Shown here: piece by piece, positions 51,860 to 63,895 of the stretch | How the letters are laid out: every line of letters begins with the position of its first letter | Numbering within the stretch: position 1 is the first letter of the stretch | Source of the DNA: Bacillota bacterium | Lineage (GTDB): Bacteria > Bacillota_A > Clostridia > Lachnospirales > Lachnospiraceae | Reading direction: 5' to 3' | NCBI GenBank assembly: GCA_023443625.1 | Contig: JAEZTQ010000088.1 | Span: 1 to 64,000 of the forward strand | Length of the DNA stretch: 64,000 nt | The notes under the pieces: model-generated | Seen by the model: only the letters and a program-made list of their open reading frames with translations | Databases searched by the model: none | What the model was told of the DNA's origin: nothing | Made by a program: the position numbers and the translations under genes

Positions 51860-52921
51860 TTATGCCTTTATAGCCCAACGCAATTTAGCAGAACGAGCAC
51901 GGCTATTGCTATTACATTCCTCTTGAGAGGGTCGAATAATATCAGTGGCTATCTCACGGTAGATGCCTTGTTGATAATAGCGTTGAAAGGATTTTTTAAC
52001 AAGACGATCTTCTCCCGAATGAAAGGATAGGATTGCAACACGGCCACCCCCAGCAAGGGAAGAAGGAAGCTTATCCAAAAATTCATATAAAACTTCAAAT
52101 TCCTGATTAACATCAATTCGTAATGCTTGAAAGCTACGTTGACAAGATTTCTTGACTTCCTCTTTCCTGTCTTTTTCAGGAATGAAATTCAGAGCATCTT
52201 GGATGATTTCTTGAAGTCTTGTTGTTGTTGCTATTTCTTTTCCTCTTTTAATTGCAGTGGTGATGGCACGAGCAATTTGAGCTGCATGAGGCTCGTCCGC
52301 ATTTTCTAATAACATCCCATATAATTCATCTTCTGAAATACTTTTAAGACGATCTGCTGCAGAGATGCCTTTGGAAGGATTAAGACGTAAGTCTAATGGT
52401 CCCTCTGTCTTATAGGAAAAGCCCCTTTCCGGGTTGTCGATTTGCATAGAGGAGACACCCAAATCAGCCAAAATAAAATCAAGTGGCCCTGATTTGGATG
52501 TGATTTGATCTATATTGGAAAAGTTCGTTTGTACGATGGTTAATAATTCGGGTCCATAACCTAAGTTCGCCAAACGCTCCCTTGTGCGGGGTAATTCAAT
52601 AGGGTCTACATCCGTAGCATATAAATGCCCTTTTCCATTAAGACATTTGAGCATCTCCAAAGTATGACCACCATACCCTAAGGTTGCATCCAATCCCTTC
52701 TCACCAGGTGCTATTTGTAAGATTTCTAATATTTCGTTCACGCAAATGGAACGATGCATACCAGCAGGGGTATTACCCTTTTGTATTATCTTTTCTATAT
52801 CGTCTTTATATCGCTCTGGTTGGTGTTCTTTATATTTATCTTTAAAAGCTTTCGGATGAGTACCTTTATATCTGGGACGTCGTACATGTTTTATCTCTTG
52901 GATATTCTCTTGATTATTCAT
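51860..52921 (-). CDS. rsmH: 16S rRNA m4C1402 methyltransferase RsmH (extended form)
   Basis: A 353-residue SAM-dependent methyltransferase. RsmH features: GLDATLGYGGHTLEMLKCL (SAM motif I), FILADLGVSSMQIDNPERGF, EGPLDLRLNP, RSFQALRIDVNQE and VAILSFHSGEDRLVKKSFQ. It is about 40 residues longer than typical because of a basic N-terminal extension (residues 1-58) before MHRSICVNEILEI. It is not in a dcw (mraZ-rsmH-ftsL) cluster, so it is probably a second copy or a relocated gene. Confidence 0.88.
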   Translation of the reverse strand: MNNQENIQEIKHVRRPRYKGTHPKAFKDKYKEHQPERYKDDIEKIIQKGNTPAGMHRSICVNEILEILQIAPGEKGLDATLGYGGHTLEMLKCLNGKGHLYATDVDPIELPRTRERLANLGYGPELLTIVQTNFSNIDQITSKSGPLDFILADLGVSSMQIDNPERGFSYKTEGPLDLRLNPSKGISAADRLKSISEDELYGMLLENADEPHAAQIARAITTAIKRGKEIATTTRLQEIIQDALNFIPEKDRKEEVKKSCQRSFQALRIDVNQEFEVLYEFLDKLPSSLAGGGRVAILSFHSGEDRLVKKSFQRYYQQGIYREIATDIIRPSQEECNSNSRARSAKLRWAIKA

Positions 52922-53139
52922 GGCATGACCCTAGGAAATTATTATTGATTAATTCGTAAGCTAAAATTGATCTTGTATTAATTTTAGAATTCATCTATGC
53001 TTCCACCTTTAAGTATCTATTTTCTTATTGTTGCAAAACCTATGATATCAAATACATCCTATAAAAGCAAATTTAATAAAAAACTTAAGTAAGAAACGGT
53101 TGGATTTTATTGCAACAAATCCTTTCCTAGAGTAGAATG

Positions 53140-53155
53140 GATTAGTTGACTAATC
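53140..53155. promoter_or_regulatory. Palindrome upstream of the DbpA-like helicase
   Basis: GATTAG-TTGA-CTAATC (perfect 6-bp dyad) 48 bp before the helicase start. Its core TTAGT...ACTAA resembles the one at 49085. Confidence 0.45.
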
Positions 53156-53203
53156 TTTATTGTAATTATGGTGGTGTTAAGTTAAAAATGAGAGGTTAGG
53201 ATT

Positions 53204-54655
53204 ATGGATCAAAGTATTTTTAGTGAGTTTATAATAAATGAGGATATTTTAAAGGCCTTGCAGGGACTAGGATATACTAGTCCCACCAAAGTGCAAAGTA
53301 AAGTAATCCCATATGTTTTACAAAAAAAAGATTTGATGGTGAAGGCACAGACTGGCAGCGGCAAGACTGCCGCATATGCTATTCCCCTGTGTGAATTAAT
53401 TGATTGGCTGGATAATAAACCCCAAGTCCTGATTTTGACGCCCACCAGGGAGTTGGCGGTTCAAGTGAAAGAGGATTTTATTAATATAGGTAGATTCAAA
53501 CGGGTCAAAGCCACAGCAGTCTATGGTGGACATCCATTTTCCAATGAAAAAGTAGAGTTGAAACAGAAGACTCATGTAGTTGTTGGTACACCAGGTAGGG
53601 TTATGGATCATATAAAGAAAGGTACCCTACCTGTGAATGAGATTAGTTACTTGGTCATTGATGAAGCAGACCGAATGATGGATATGGGTTTTATAGAGCA
53701 GGTGGAAGCAATTATTGATAAGTTACCCAAGGAGAGAACAACGCTGTTGTTTTCTGCTACCATACCTGAAGAGGTACTGGGAATATCCTCAAATTATATG
53801 AGAAATCCCATGAATATTGATATTAGCCAGACCAGTATTGTAACAGCTGATATTGCCCATTCTCTTTACATGATTTATGAAGAAGATAAATTTGATCTAC
53901 TTAGAGAGGTTACGATTATGGAAAATCCCCAAAGTTGTATTATCTTTTGTAGTACCAAGGACAGAGTGGATATGGTGTGTGATCGTCTGGAGGATTTGGG
54001 ATATCCCTGTGATAAACTTCATGGCGGCATGGAACAGGACTTACGGTTATCTGCAATGAAACGGTTTAAAAGAGGAGAGTTCCGTTACTTGGTTGCCACG
54101 GATTTAGCAGCAAGGGGGATTGATGTAGAGAGCATTTCCCTAGTAATTAACTATGACATTCCATTAGAAGCAGAAACTTACGTCCATAGAACAGGAAGAA
54201 CAGGACGTGCAGGTCAAAAAGGAAAAGCAATTTCATTTGTGGCTCCCACCCAAAGCAGATATTTGCATTCCATTGAAGAGTTGATTGGCTATGCAATTTC
54301 AGAGAATATCAGACCTAGGAAAGAAGAGCTTCTACTTCATAAATCCTCCTTTGAGGAGCAATTAAAAGCAGCTCCCCAGATCAAAAAAATGAAAAGTGAC
54401 GAATTAAGTAAGGACATTATGAAATTAAGGTTTAGTGGCGGCAAGAAAAAGAAGCTTAGAGCGACTAATTTTGTTTGGGTGATATCCAATTTAGAAGGTG
54501 TTAATGCAGAAGACATCGGAATAATCACCATACAGGATAGCCTAACCTATGTAGAAATCTTAAATGGAAAAGGTCCTTTGGTTCTGAAGGCCATGCAAAA
54601 TACGATGATCGGTGGTAAGCTCTTGAAGGTAAGGAAGGCAGTGGAGAAAATCTAA
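53204..54655 (+). CDS. DEAD-box RNA helicase with DbpA-type RNA-binding domain
   Basis: A 483-residue helicase. Motifs: Q-motif region [13 protein letters not shown], motif [11 protein letters not shown], motif [14 protein letters not shown], motif [11 protein letters not shown], motif [14 protein letters not shown]-terminal residues 400-480 form a DbpA RNA-binding domain ([20 protein letters not shown]). Such proteins act in 50S ribosome assembly by binding 23S rRNA helix 92. A DUF1456 gene and a second helicase follow. Confidence 0.92.
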   Translation: MDQSIFSEFIINEDILKALQGLGYTSPTKVQSKVIPYVLQKKDLMVKAQTGSGKTAAYAIPLCELIDWLDNKPQVLILTPTRELAVQVKEDFINIGRFKRVKATAVYGGHPFSNEKVELKQKTHVVVGTPGRVMDHIKKGTLPVNEISYLVIDEADRMMDMGFIEQVEAIIDKLPKERTTLLFSATIPEEVLGISSNYMRNPMNIDISQTSIVTADIAHSLYMIYEEDKFDLLREVTIMENPQSCIIFCSTKDRVDMVCDRLEDLGYPCDKLHGGMEQDLRLSAMKRFKRGEFRYLVATDLAARGIDVESISLVINYDIPLEAETYVHRTGRTGRAGQKGKAISFVAPTQSRYLHSIEELIGYAISENIRPRKEELLLHKSSFEEQLKAAPQIKKMKSDELSKDIMKLRFSGGKKKKLRATNFVWVISNLEGVNAEDIGIITIQDSLTYVEILNGKGPLVLKAMQNTMIGGKLLKVRKAVEKI

Positions 54656-54719
54656 TAAAGTGGTATAATGAATTGCCTGCGGCCCAAAGTTTGCAAGTAT
54701 TGAGAAAGGAATGGCTATT

Positions 54720-55247
54720 ATGAATAATAATGACATATTAATAAGATTAAGATATGCCTTGGATATCAAAGATACAGATATGATGGAGATATTTGGGCTA
54801 GGTGGAATAACGGTAACCAAGGAAGAACTACAAAGAATGTTGTTAAAGCCCAAGAATTACAGTACTATGGATGGGGATGAGGATGAATTCATCGCTCATG
54901 ATGACATGAAGAAATGTAATAATTATATGTTGGAGTCTTTTTTAAACGGTTTTATCATATTTAAAAGAGGAAAACAAGAATCAAACTCAGAGGAGCCTGC
55001 AAAGCAAGTATTTATGATTAAGGATAATAAAACAGTGAATAATGTCTTTCTGAAGAAAGTGAAAATAGCATTATCCCTTACAGGGGAGGACATGCTCACT
55101 ATCTTTAACTTGGCGGGACTTAAGCTGTCAAACAGTGAATTAAGTGCTGTGTTACGAAGAGAAGGACAACGTAATTATAAGGAATGTGGAGATCGGTATG
55201 CCAGAAATTTCCTAAAGGGATTGGCAATTAAGTATCGGAAGCAATAA
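54720..55247 (+). CDS. DUF1456 family protein (YehS-like)
   Basis: A 175-residue protein with two tandem DUF1456 repeats: NNDILIRLRYALDIKDTDMM to LKPKNYS, and NNVFLKKVKIALSLTGEDML to LRREGQRNYKECGDRYARNF. Family function is unknown; E. coli YehS is of equal size. ATG 54720 is preferred to 54711, which touches the AAAGGA site. It sits between two RNA helicases, consistent with an RNA or ribosome role, which is inference only. Confidence 0.88.
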   Translation: MNNNDILIRLRYALDIKDTDMMEIFGLGGITVTKEELQRMLLKPKNYSTMDGDEDEFIAHDDMKKCNNYMLESFLNGFIIFKRGKQESNSEEPAKQVFMIKDNKTVNNVFLKKVKIALSLTGEDMLTIFNLAGLKLSNSELSAVLRREGQRNYKECGDRYARNFLKGLAIKYRKQ

Positions 55248-55377
55248 TAGCAATCAATAGTAGCAATTTAAGAATCAATTTAAAAGAATAATAAATAATA
55301 GTAAGTATAATTGAAATTCTGAAATAATAATTGTAATAAGTAAATGAAATTAATAATGGAACAAGCAAGGAGCAAAT

Positions 55378-56811
55378 ATGCAATTTAAAGAACTAAACGT
55401 GATACCGGCCATCTTAAAGGCTTTAGAGAAAGAAAATTATACAGTCCCTACACCCATACAGGAAAAGGCAATTCCCTGTATCCTAGATGGTAGAGATTTG
55501 CTTGGATGTGCGCAGACCGGTACTGGGAAAACAGCTGCTTTTGCAATACCAACCTTGCAACTGCTCAGCGAAGATAAGGCTCCTAACCAAGAGGAAAGGA
55601 AAATTCGTGCCCTCATTGTAACACCAACCAGAGAATTAGCCCTTCAAATTTATGAAAGTTTTTGTACCTATGGTAAATATACCAAATTGAGCTCCTGTGT
55701 CATCTTCGGCGGGGTATCCCAGAAACCCCAGGAAGAGAAATTACAAGAAGGTGTGGACATTCTTGTGGCAACACCGGGTAGATTGAATGATTTAATCAAT
55801 CAAAAAAAGATTGATTTAAGATATATTAAAATATTTATATTGGATGAAGCAGACCGCATGTTGGACATGGGATTTATAAATGATATCAAGAAGATTATCT
55901 CTAAACTACCAGCGAAAAAGCAGACCTTACTATTCTCAGCAACCATGCCACAGGACATTGCAAAACTGTCTAGTGAAATGCTAAAGAACCCTGCCAAGAT
56001 AGAAATAACGCCTGTGTCTTCAACAGTTGAAACCATAGAACAGTATTTATATTATGTGGATAAAAATAATAAGAAGGATTTATTGGCATACTTATTAAAA
56101 GATAAAACTATAGAATCAGCCCTGGTCTTTTCCCGTACCAAACATGGAGCAGATCGTATTGTGCGTCAATTAGCCAAGAGTCATATCATTGCACAAGCAA
56201 TCCATGGAGACAAATCACAAGGTGCGCGCCAAAGTGCCTTGAGTAATTTTAAAGAAAAAAAGTTACGTATCTTGATTGCCACAGATATCGCCGCAAGGGG
56301 AATAGATATCGATGAATTAACCCATGTGATTAATTATGATTTGCCAGAGGTTCCAGAAACTTATGTACATCGTATTGGACGAACGGGTCGTGCTGGTCTT
56401 GGCGGAGTAGCAATTTCCTTCTGTGATTTTGATGAGAAAGAACAGCTTGCGGATATTGAGAAATTGATCCGGAAAAGACTAAAAGAAGTGAAGGATCATC
56501 CATTTCCTTTAGTCAATAATTTCCCAGCACCAAAAACCACTCAACCAAGGAAAAAGAAAACCCAAGCTGAACCATCAAAGGATGGCCAATCTTCTAGCAG
56601 TTTAAGCAAATCAACCACAGCTTCAAAGAAGGGAGTATCACGAGGAAGCAATCAACAAAATGTTTTGAATAAAGCAGACATTGATCCCAATAAAAAGTAT
56701 GAAATGCGTGGGGATGGTACCTTAAAAGAGAAGAAAAGTTATATGAAATTTTCAAATAAGGGAAAAAATATGATGGAATATTCTAAAAAGAAGAATTATA
56801 AAAAACATTAG
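55378..56811 (+). CDS. DEAD-box RNA helicase (RhlE/CshA type)
   Basis: A 477-residue helicase. Motif I CAQTGTGKTAAF, motif II FILDEADRMLDMG, motif III FSATMPQDI, motif VI HRIGRTGRAGLG. After residue 385 follows a low-complexity basic and Ser-rich tail (PRKKKTQAEPSKDG and SSSLSKSTTASKKG) ending KKKNYKKH, used in relatives for RNA binding. Probably in cold adaptation or mRNA decay. AAGGAGC precedes the ATG. Confidence 0.92.
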   Translation: MQFKELNVIPAILKALEKENYTVPTPIQEKAIPCILDGRDLLGCAQTGTGKTAAFAIPTLQLLSEDKAPNQEERKIRALIVTPTRELALQIYESFCTYGKYTKLSSCVIFGGVSQKPQEEKLQEGVDILVATPGRLNDLINQKKIDLRYIKIFILDEADRMLDMGFINDIKKIISKLPAKKQTLLFSATMPQDIAKLSSEMLKNPAKIEITPVSSTVETIEQYLYYVDKNNKKDLLAYLLKDKTIESALVFSRTKHGADRIVRQLAKSHIIAQAIHGDKSQGARQSALSNFKEKKLRILIATDIAARGIDIDELTHVINYDLPEVPETYVHRIGRTGRAGLGGVAISFCDFDEKEQLADIEKLIRKRLKEVKDHPFPLVNNFPAPKTTQPRKKKTQAEPSKDGQSSSSLSKSTTASKKGVSRGSNQQNVLNKADIDPNKKYEMRGDGTLKEKKSYMKFSNKGKNMMEYSKKKNYKKH

Positions 56812-56899
56812 TTTATAATTAGGCTAGGAAAGTGGAAAGCTAATTTATTAAGTAACATACTTCTAAAATGCAACATTTCAAGAAAGGAGATTAGCTTCT

Positions 56900-57850
56900 A
56901 TGAAAAAAGAAATTTACCTGGCAGGCGGCTGCTTCTGGGGAACAGAAAAGTATTTGGATAACATAACAGGTGTCCTGTACACAGAGGTTGGTTATGCCAA
57001 TGGGAGTACGAAAAATCCCACATACGAGGAATTATGTAACAGTAATACGGGACATGCAGAAGCAGTAAAGGTAGAATATGATGATAACAAGATAAGCCTT
57101 ACCTATTTATTAGACTTGTACTATGATGTTATAAATCCAGTAAGCATAAATCGTCAGGGCGGTGATATTGGTTCCCAATACAGAACAGGAATTTATTATA
57201 CCGAGGATAGTGATGAGACAGTAATTCTAGCTTCCATTTTTGAACTTCAAAAAAAATATAATGAAAAAATAGCAATTGAAGTAAAGCCCCTTATTAACTA
57301 CAATAAAGCAGAAGAATATCATCAGAAATATTTAGACAAGAATCCAAATGGATACTGCCATATTGGAGCAGATAAATTTGAAAAGGCGAAAAGAGCTGTG
57401 GATTTGGGTATGAAGTTTAAGAAAAGACCATTGGAAGAACTAAAAGAAATCCTGACAAAGGAGCAATTTGCAGTAACACAGAACAGTGCAACAGAGCCTC
57501 CCTTTAGAAATGAGTATTATGATAAATTCGAAGAAGGAATCTATGTTGATATTACCACAGGGGAACCACTTTTCCTTTCAAATGATAAATTTGAGTCTGG
57601 CTGTGGATGGCCCAGCTTTTCCAAGCCAATTGACCCCAAGATTATTACAAATATTAGGGATCAAAGCCATGGAATGCTACGAACAGAAGTAAGAAGTAAG
57701 GTTGGTGATTCTCATCTAGGCCATGTATTTGATGATGGTCCTAAGGATAGAGGTGGATTACGATATTGTATTAATAGTGCATCCTTAAAGTTTATTCCCA
57801 AGGAAAAGATGGAGCAGGAAGGATATGGAGAGTATCTTAAGTTATTGTAA
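56900..57850 (+). CDS. msrAB: Bifunctional methionine sulfoxide reductase MsrA/MsrB
   Basis: A 316-residue fusion that reduces both S- and R-methionine sulfoxide. Residues 1-160 are MsrA ([20 protein letters not shown] with catalytic Cys about residue 11; [22 protein letters not shown]). Residues 185-316 are MsrB ([55 protein letters not shown] with catalytic Cys). Order A-B is usual in Firmicutes. It is the first member of the local peroxide-repair group. AAAGGAG upstream. Confidence 0.93.
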   Translation: MKKEIYLAGGCFWGTEKYLDNITGVLYTEVGYANGSTKNPTYEELCNSNTGHAEAVKVEYDDNKISLTYLLDLYYDVINPVSINRQGGDIGSQYRTGIYYTEDSDETVILASIFELQKKYNEKIAIEVKPLINYNKAEEYHQKYLDKNPNGYCHIGADKFEKAKRAVDLGMKFKKRPLEELKEILTKEQFAVTQNSATEPPFRNEYYDKFEEGIYVDITTGEPLFLSNDKFESGCGWPSFSKPIDPKIITNIRDQSHGMLRTEVRSKVGDSHLGHVFDDGPKDRGGLRYCINSASLKFIPKEKMEQEGYGEYLKLL

Positions 57851-57920
57851 TATAAAGAGATACTTTAAAGAGTGTGCTCCCAATCTACTAAAAACATTTA
57901 CAAATCCATAGAAAAAGCAC

Positions 57921-57973
57921 TTGACAAACTCAAAAAGATTGTATACAATCTAATCATAAAGATTGTGCACAAT
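57921..57973 (+). promoter_or_regulatory. Promoter with two OhrR-like operators
   Basis: TTGACA (57921-57926), 17 bp, TACAAT (57944-57949). A perfect 16-bp palindrome AGATTGTATACAATCT (57936-57951) covers the -10 box, and a second ATTGTGCACAAT (57962-57973) covers the start point. Both resemble OhrR operators (TACAATT/AATTGTA) of Bacillus. An OhrR gene lies at 59804. Drives trxA and the downstream peroxidases. Confidence 0.75.
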
Positions 57974-58062
57974 TAAATTAATAGCAATTAAAATTAACTC
58001 AAGGTTAAATTTAAAGCAAAACAAGTAAAACAATTAAAAATTAATCAATGAATTTAAATACT

Positions 58063-58107
58063 GAAAATTTGAACAATGAAAATTTAATCAATGAAAATTT
58101 AAACAAT
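58063..58107 (+). repeat. 15-bp tandem repeat in the trxA leader
   Basis: Three units GAAAATTT(G/A)A(A/T)CAAT run from 58063 to 58107 in the 180-nt untranslated leader. AT-rich; function unknown. Confidence 0.85.
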
Positions 58108-58154
58108 GTAAATGCTAAAACAATGAAAAGATAAACAATAAGGAGGATAAAAGA

Positions 58155-58466
58155 ATGGGAGCATTACAAATAACTACGGATAATTTTGAAAAAGAGGTAC
58201 TTAAATCAGAGGTACCAGTGTTAGTTGATTTTTGGGCAACTTGGTGTGGACCCTGTAGAACCCTTTTACCAATCATTGAAGAAATTGCAGCAGAAGCCGA
58301 AGGATTTAAGGTAGGTAAAATAGATGCTGATCAGGAACCGGATTTAATTAATCAATACAAGATTAGAACTGTTCCAACACTGCTTGTAATCAAAAATGGA
58401 GAAGTGGTGAATAAATCCGTTGGTGTAAAGACGAAGAATGAAGTGCTACAGTTATTGAATGTTTAA
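58155..58466 (+). CDS. trxA: Thioredoxin
   Basis: A 103-residue thioredoxin with the WCGPC active site (DFWATWCGPCRTLLPIIEEI), the cis-Pro loop IRTVPTLLVIKNGEV and the buried Asp in KIDADQEPD. It reduces MsrAB and thioredoxin-dependent peroxidases such as the two encoded directly downstream. AAGGAGG precedes the ATG. Transcribed from the OhrR-type promoter at 57921. Confidence 0.95.
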   Translation: MGALQITTDNFEKEVLKSEVPVLVDFWATWCGPCRTLLPIIEEIAAEAEGFKVGKIDADQEPDLINQYKIRTVPTLLVIKNGEVVNKSVGVKTKNEVLQLLNV

Positions 58467-58501
58467 AGAGACACAGAAGGATATTAAAAAGGGGATTTAA
58501 A

Positions 58502-59067
58502 ATGAGTATATACGATTACTTGGTAAAAGATGCAGAAGGAAAAGATGTTAGTGTGAAAATAAAAAGCAATTTTCACACTTAGAAGTTTGTGCCTGCGTAA
58601 TCCTCGGCACAAACTAACTCAAAGGGAAGGCATGTACTGTTAGTATGGAAGTCTATAGAGGGAAAACCATACTTATCGTAAATACTGCAACAGGATGCGG
58701 ATTTACACCTCAGTATGAAGGGCTTGAAAGATTATATAGAAAATATAAAGAGCAGGGTTTTGAAGTTCTTGATTTCCCCTGTAATCAATTTGGCAAACAA
58801 GCACCAGGCACAGAAGGGGAGATCAAAAACTTTTGTCAATTAAAATATGATACAACCTTTAAACTTTTTGCAAAGATAAAAGTGGATGGGCCAGAGACAG
58901 TACCTCTTTACCAGTATTTAAAAACAAGGCAAGGGGGAAGGTTGGGGAATAGTATTAAGTGGAACTTCACTAAATTCTTGGTAGACAAAGAAGGAAATGT
59001 AGTAGAGAGATTTGGGTCCAATGTCACACCGGATAGAATAGATGAAAGAGTTAGAACAATCTTATAG
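58502..59067 (+). pseudogene. Glutathione peroxidase gene interrupted by a 92-bp insertion
   Basis: The first codons (MSIYDYLVKDAEGKDVS) begin at 58502 with a GGGGA site. The frame is then broken by 92 bp; coding resumes at ATG 58645 (MEVYRGKTILIVNTATGCGF) and runs to 59067 with the catalytic Cys, LDFPCNQFG and WNFTKFLVD. Removing the insertion joins the two pieces into a normal 157-residue peroxidase that aligns without gaps to the next gene. A 140-residue protein lacking the first strands could still be made from 58645, because AAGGGAAGG inside the insertion may act as ribosome binding site. Activity uncertain. Confidence 0.85.
58553..58637. mobile_element. 85-bp two-hairpin insertion with 7-bp target duplication
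   Basis: The insertion is flanked by TGTTAGT on both sides (58546-58552 and 58638-58644). It folds into two stem-loops: GTGTGAAAAT/ATTTTCACAC (58551-58578) and AGTTTGTGCC/GGCACAAACT (58584-58615) whose loop contains CGTAATCCTC. No coding capacity. Best described as a tiny non-autonomous element. Confidence 0.75.
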
Positions 59068-59087
59068 GATGAGAATGGAGGGAATTT

Positions 59088-59633
59088 ATGAGTATATTCG
59101 ATTTTCAAGTGGAAGATTTGAAAGGTGAAGTAAAGACCTTAGAAGAATACAAAGGAAAAGTTCTTTTAATAGTTAATTCAGCAACAGAATGTGGCTTTAC
59201 ACCCCAATACGATGACTTGCAGGATTTATATGAAAAGTACCAAACCCAGGGCTTTGAAATTCTTGATTTTCCCTGTAATCAGTTTGGTAACCAAGCACCT
59301 GGTACCCTAGAAGAGATTGCAGCTTTCTGTGATTCAAGATTTGGCATTCGTTTCCCTATGTTTTCCAAAACTGAGGTGAACGGGGATCATGCATTGCCCC
59401 TATATACTTATTTGAAAGAACAACAAGGGTTCAAAGGATTTGATTTAAGCAATGAAAGAGCAATGCGAATGGATCAGATGTTAATAAAGATAGACCCCAA
59501 TTATGCCTCTAATAGTGATATTAAATGGAATTTTACCAAATTCTTGGTAGATCGTGAGGGCAATGTAGTTAATAGGTTTGAACCAACAGAAGATATGTCC
59601 TATGTAGAGGATAAAGTAAGGGAGTTATTATAA
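59088..59633 (+). CDS. Glutathione peroxidase family protein (thioredoxin-dependent)
   Basis: A 181-residue peroxidase with the GPx fold: VLLIVNSATECGFTPQYDDL with the catalytic Cys, LDFPCNQFGNQAPGT with the Gln of the catalytic triad, and IKWNFTKFLVD. Bacterial non-seleno forms use thioredoxin. It is intact, unlike its upstream paralogue, and carries a 20-residue insertion (FDLSNERAMRMDQML) relative to it. GGAGGG precedes the ATG. Likely co-transcribed with trxA. Confidence 0.93.
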   Translation: MSIFDFQVEDLKGEVKTLEEYKGKVLLIVNSATECGFTPQYDDLQDLYEKYQTQGFEILDFPCNQFGNQAPGTLEEIAAFCDSRFGIRFPMFSKTEVNGDHALPLYTYLKEQQGFKGFDLSNERAMRMDQMLIKIDPNYASNSDIKWNFTKFLVDREGNVVNRFEPTEDMSYVEDKVRELL

Positions 59634-59679
59634 ATTAAGATTCAGGTATAGAATAGTCATATTAAAGAATAGGGTATAT

Positions 59680-59737
59680 GGCCGACATAGGAATACTTCT
59701 TTGACCGACATAGCTGGCCGACATAGGAATACTTCTT
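59680..59737 (+). repeat. Direct repeat upstream of ohrR
   Basis: A 23-bp phrase beginning TGGCCGACATAGGAATAC occurs at 59680-59702 and 59715-59737. A third partial copy (GACCGACATAG) lies between. Possible regulatory or insertion scar. Confidence 0.8.
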
Positions 59738-59803
59738 TGTATTGAAATGATAGAAATATAGTGTTAAACTAAATAGCAATAAATAGAATTTGAGGATATT
59801 TTT

Positions 59804-60238
59804 ATGGCGGATGAATATGATGTTTTAAAATTAGAGAATCAATTATGCTTTCCTCTGTATGCCTGCTCCAAGGAAATCGTAAGAAGATATAAACTCTATC
59901 TGGATGATATTGATTTGACTTACACCCAGTATATCACCATGATGGTTCTCTGGGAGAAAAAAGAACTGAATGTAAAAGATTTGGGAGAGTATCTCTTCTT
60001 AGATTCTGGAACTCTGACACCGGTACTCAAGAAGCTGGAGTTAAAAGGACTCATAACAAGAGAAAGATCCAAAGAGGATGAAAGAACGTTAATTGTTACA
60101 ATCACAGAAGCAGGAGAGAAGCTAAAAGAAAAAGCAGTAAGTATACCGCAGAATATGGGGGCATGTATCCCCTTGGACCAGGAAGAGCTAATGGTCTTAT
60201 ACAAACTTCTTCATAAGATTCTTGAAGGAATGGAATAG
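59804..60238 (+). CDS. ohrR: OhrR-type MarR family redox regulator
   Basis: A 144-residue winged-helix regulator very like Bacillus OhrR. Redox Cys in KLENQLCFPLYACSKEIVRR (Cys about residue 15), winged helix LGEYLFLDSGTLTPVLKKLE and KGLITRERSKEDERTLIVTI. Oxidation of the Cys by organic hydroperoxides releases it from DNA. An ohr gene is not in the window; the two palindromes before trxA are suitable targets. A second Cys (position 20) makes a 2-Cys mechanism possible. Confidence 0.92.
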   Translation: MADEYDVLKLENQLCFPLYACSKEIVRRYKLYLDDIDLTYTQYITMMVLWEKKELNVKDLGEYLFLDSGTLTPVLKKLELKGLITRERSKEDERTLIVTITEAGEKLKEKAVSIPQNMGACIPLDQEELMVLYKLLHKILEGME

Positions 60239-60411
60239 TCCTAGGGTACATATACCATTTTGGATATCAATAATACCAAATTAGCAATTAACTAACCTCC
60301 AGAGATTTGTTACAATTTATATAAATACTTAATGCAGTTATGGCAAGCAATTAATTATGAAATGAATTATTTGTAAGCAATAACTTGCATAAGTAAATAT
60401 AAAACATGTGA

Positions 60412-63534
<3,123 letters not shown>

Positions 63535-63595
63535 GAAATCAGCTCAGCATTACGAGATTGGAGCCTAAGAATATAAGTATAAAGTAATGTAAGAA

Positions 63596-63654
63596 AAGGG
63601 CCTTAGGGCTCTTTTTTTATGATATAGGAAATTGCTTCCTATATCATAAAAAAA
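63596..63654. terminator. Double terminator after lacZ
   Basis: A first hairpin AAGGGCC/GGGCTCTT with T-run (63596-63618) overlaps a second, perfect 19-bp one (63612-63630 with 63636-63654) that ends in seven A and starts with seven T, thus working in both directions. Confidence 0.85.
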
Positions 63655-63668
63655 TAGACGCGCACCTC

Positions 63669-63733
63669 GCAGTAATGTAATTATTGCTTCGTAAATCCCC
63701 TCGGGCGGGGAGAATGTGCTAAGGGTACATTCT
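63669..63733. ncRNA. Three consecutive hairpins of unknown role
   Basis: GCAGTAAT/ATTATTGC (63669-63687), CCCC-TCGGGC-GGGG (63697-63710) and AGAATGT/ACATTCT (63711-63733). The loop region CGTAAATCCCCTCGG shares its core with the insertion at 58594-58607. Could be a small RNA or a member of a dispersed repeat family. Remaining bases to 64000 show no gene except the repeat below. Confidence 0.4.
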
Positions 63734-63817
63734 TTATTCTATGTTAAAAAGAGTATGAGGTAGAAAAAGCAGTTGAGATTTAACATTGTAATAAGTGAAA
63801 TAAAGTATTATGATATT

Positions 63818-63895
63818 AAACATGGAGAATAAACATGGAGAATAAACATGGAGAATAAATATGGAGAATAAATATGGAGAATAAATATGGTAAAT
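63818..63895 (+). repeat. 13-bp tandem repeat, six copies
   Basis: Units AAACATGGAGAAT (three) then AAATATGGAGAAT (two) and AAATATGGTAAAT follow one another without gap. Each has GGAG 8-9 bp before the next ATG, mimicking ribosome binding sites. Confidence 0.9.
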
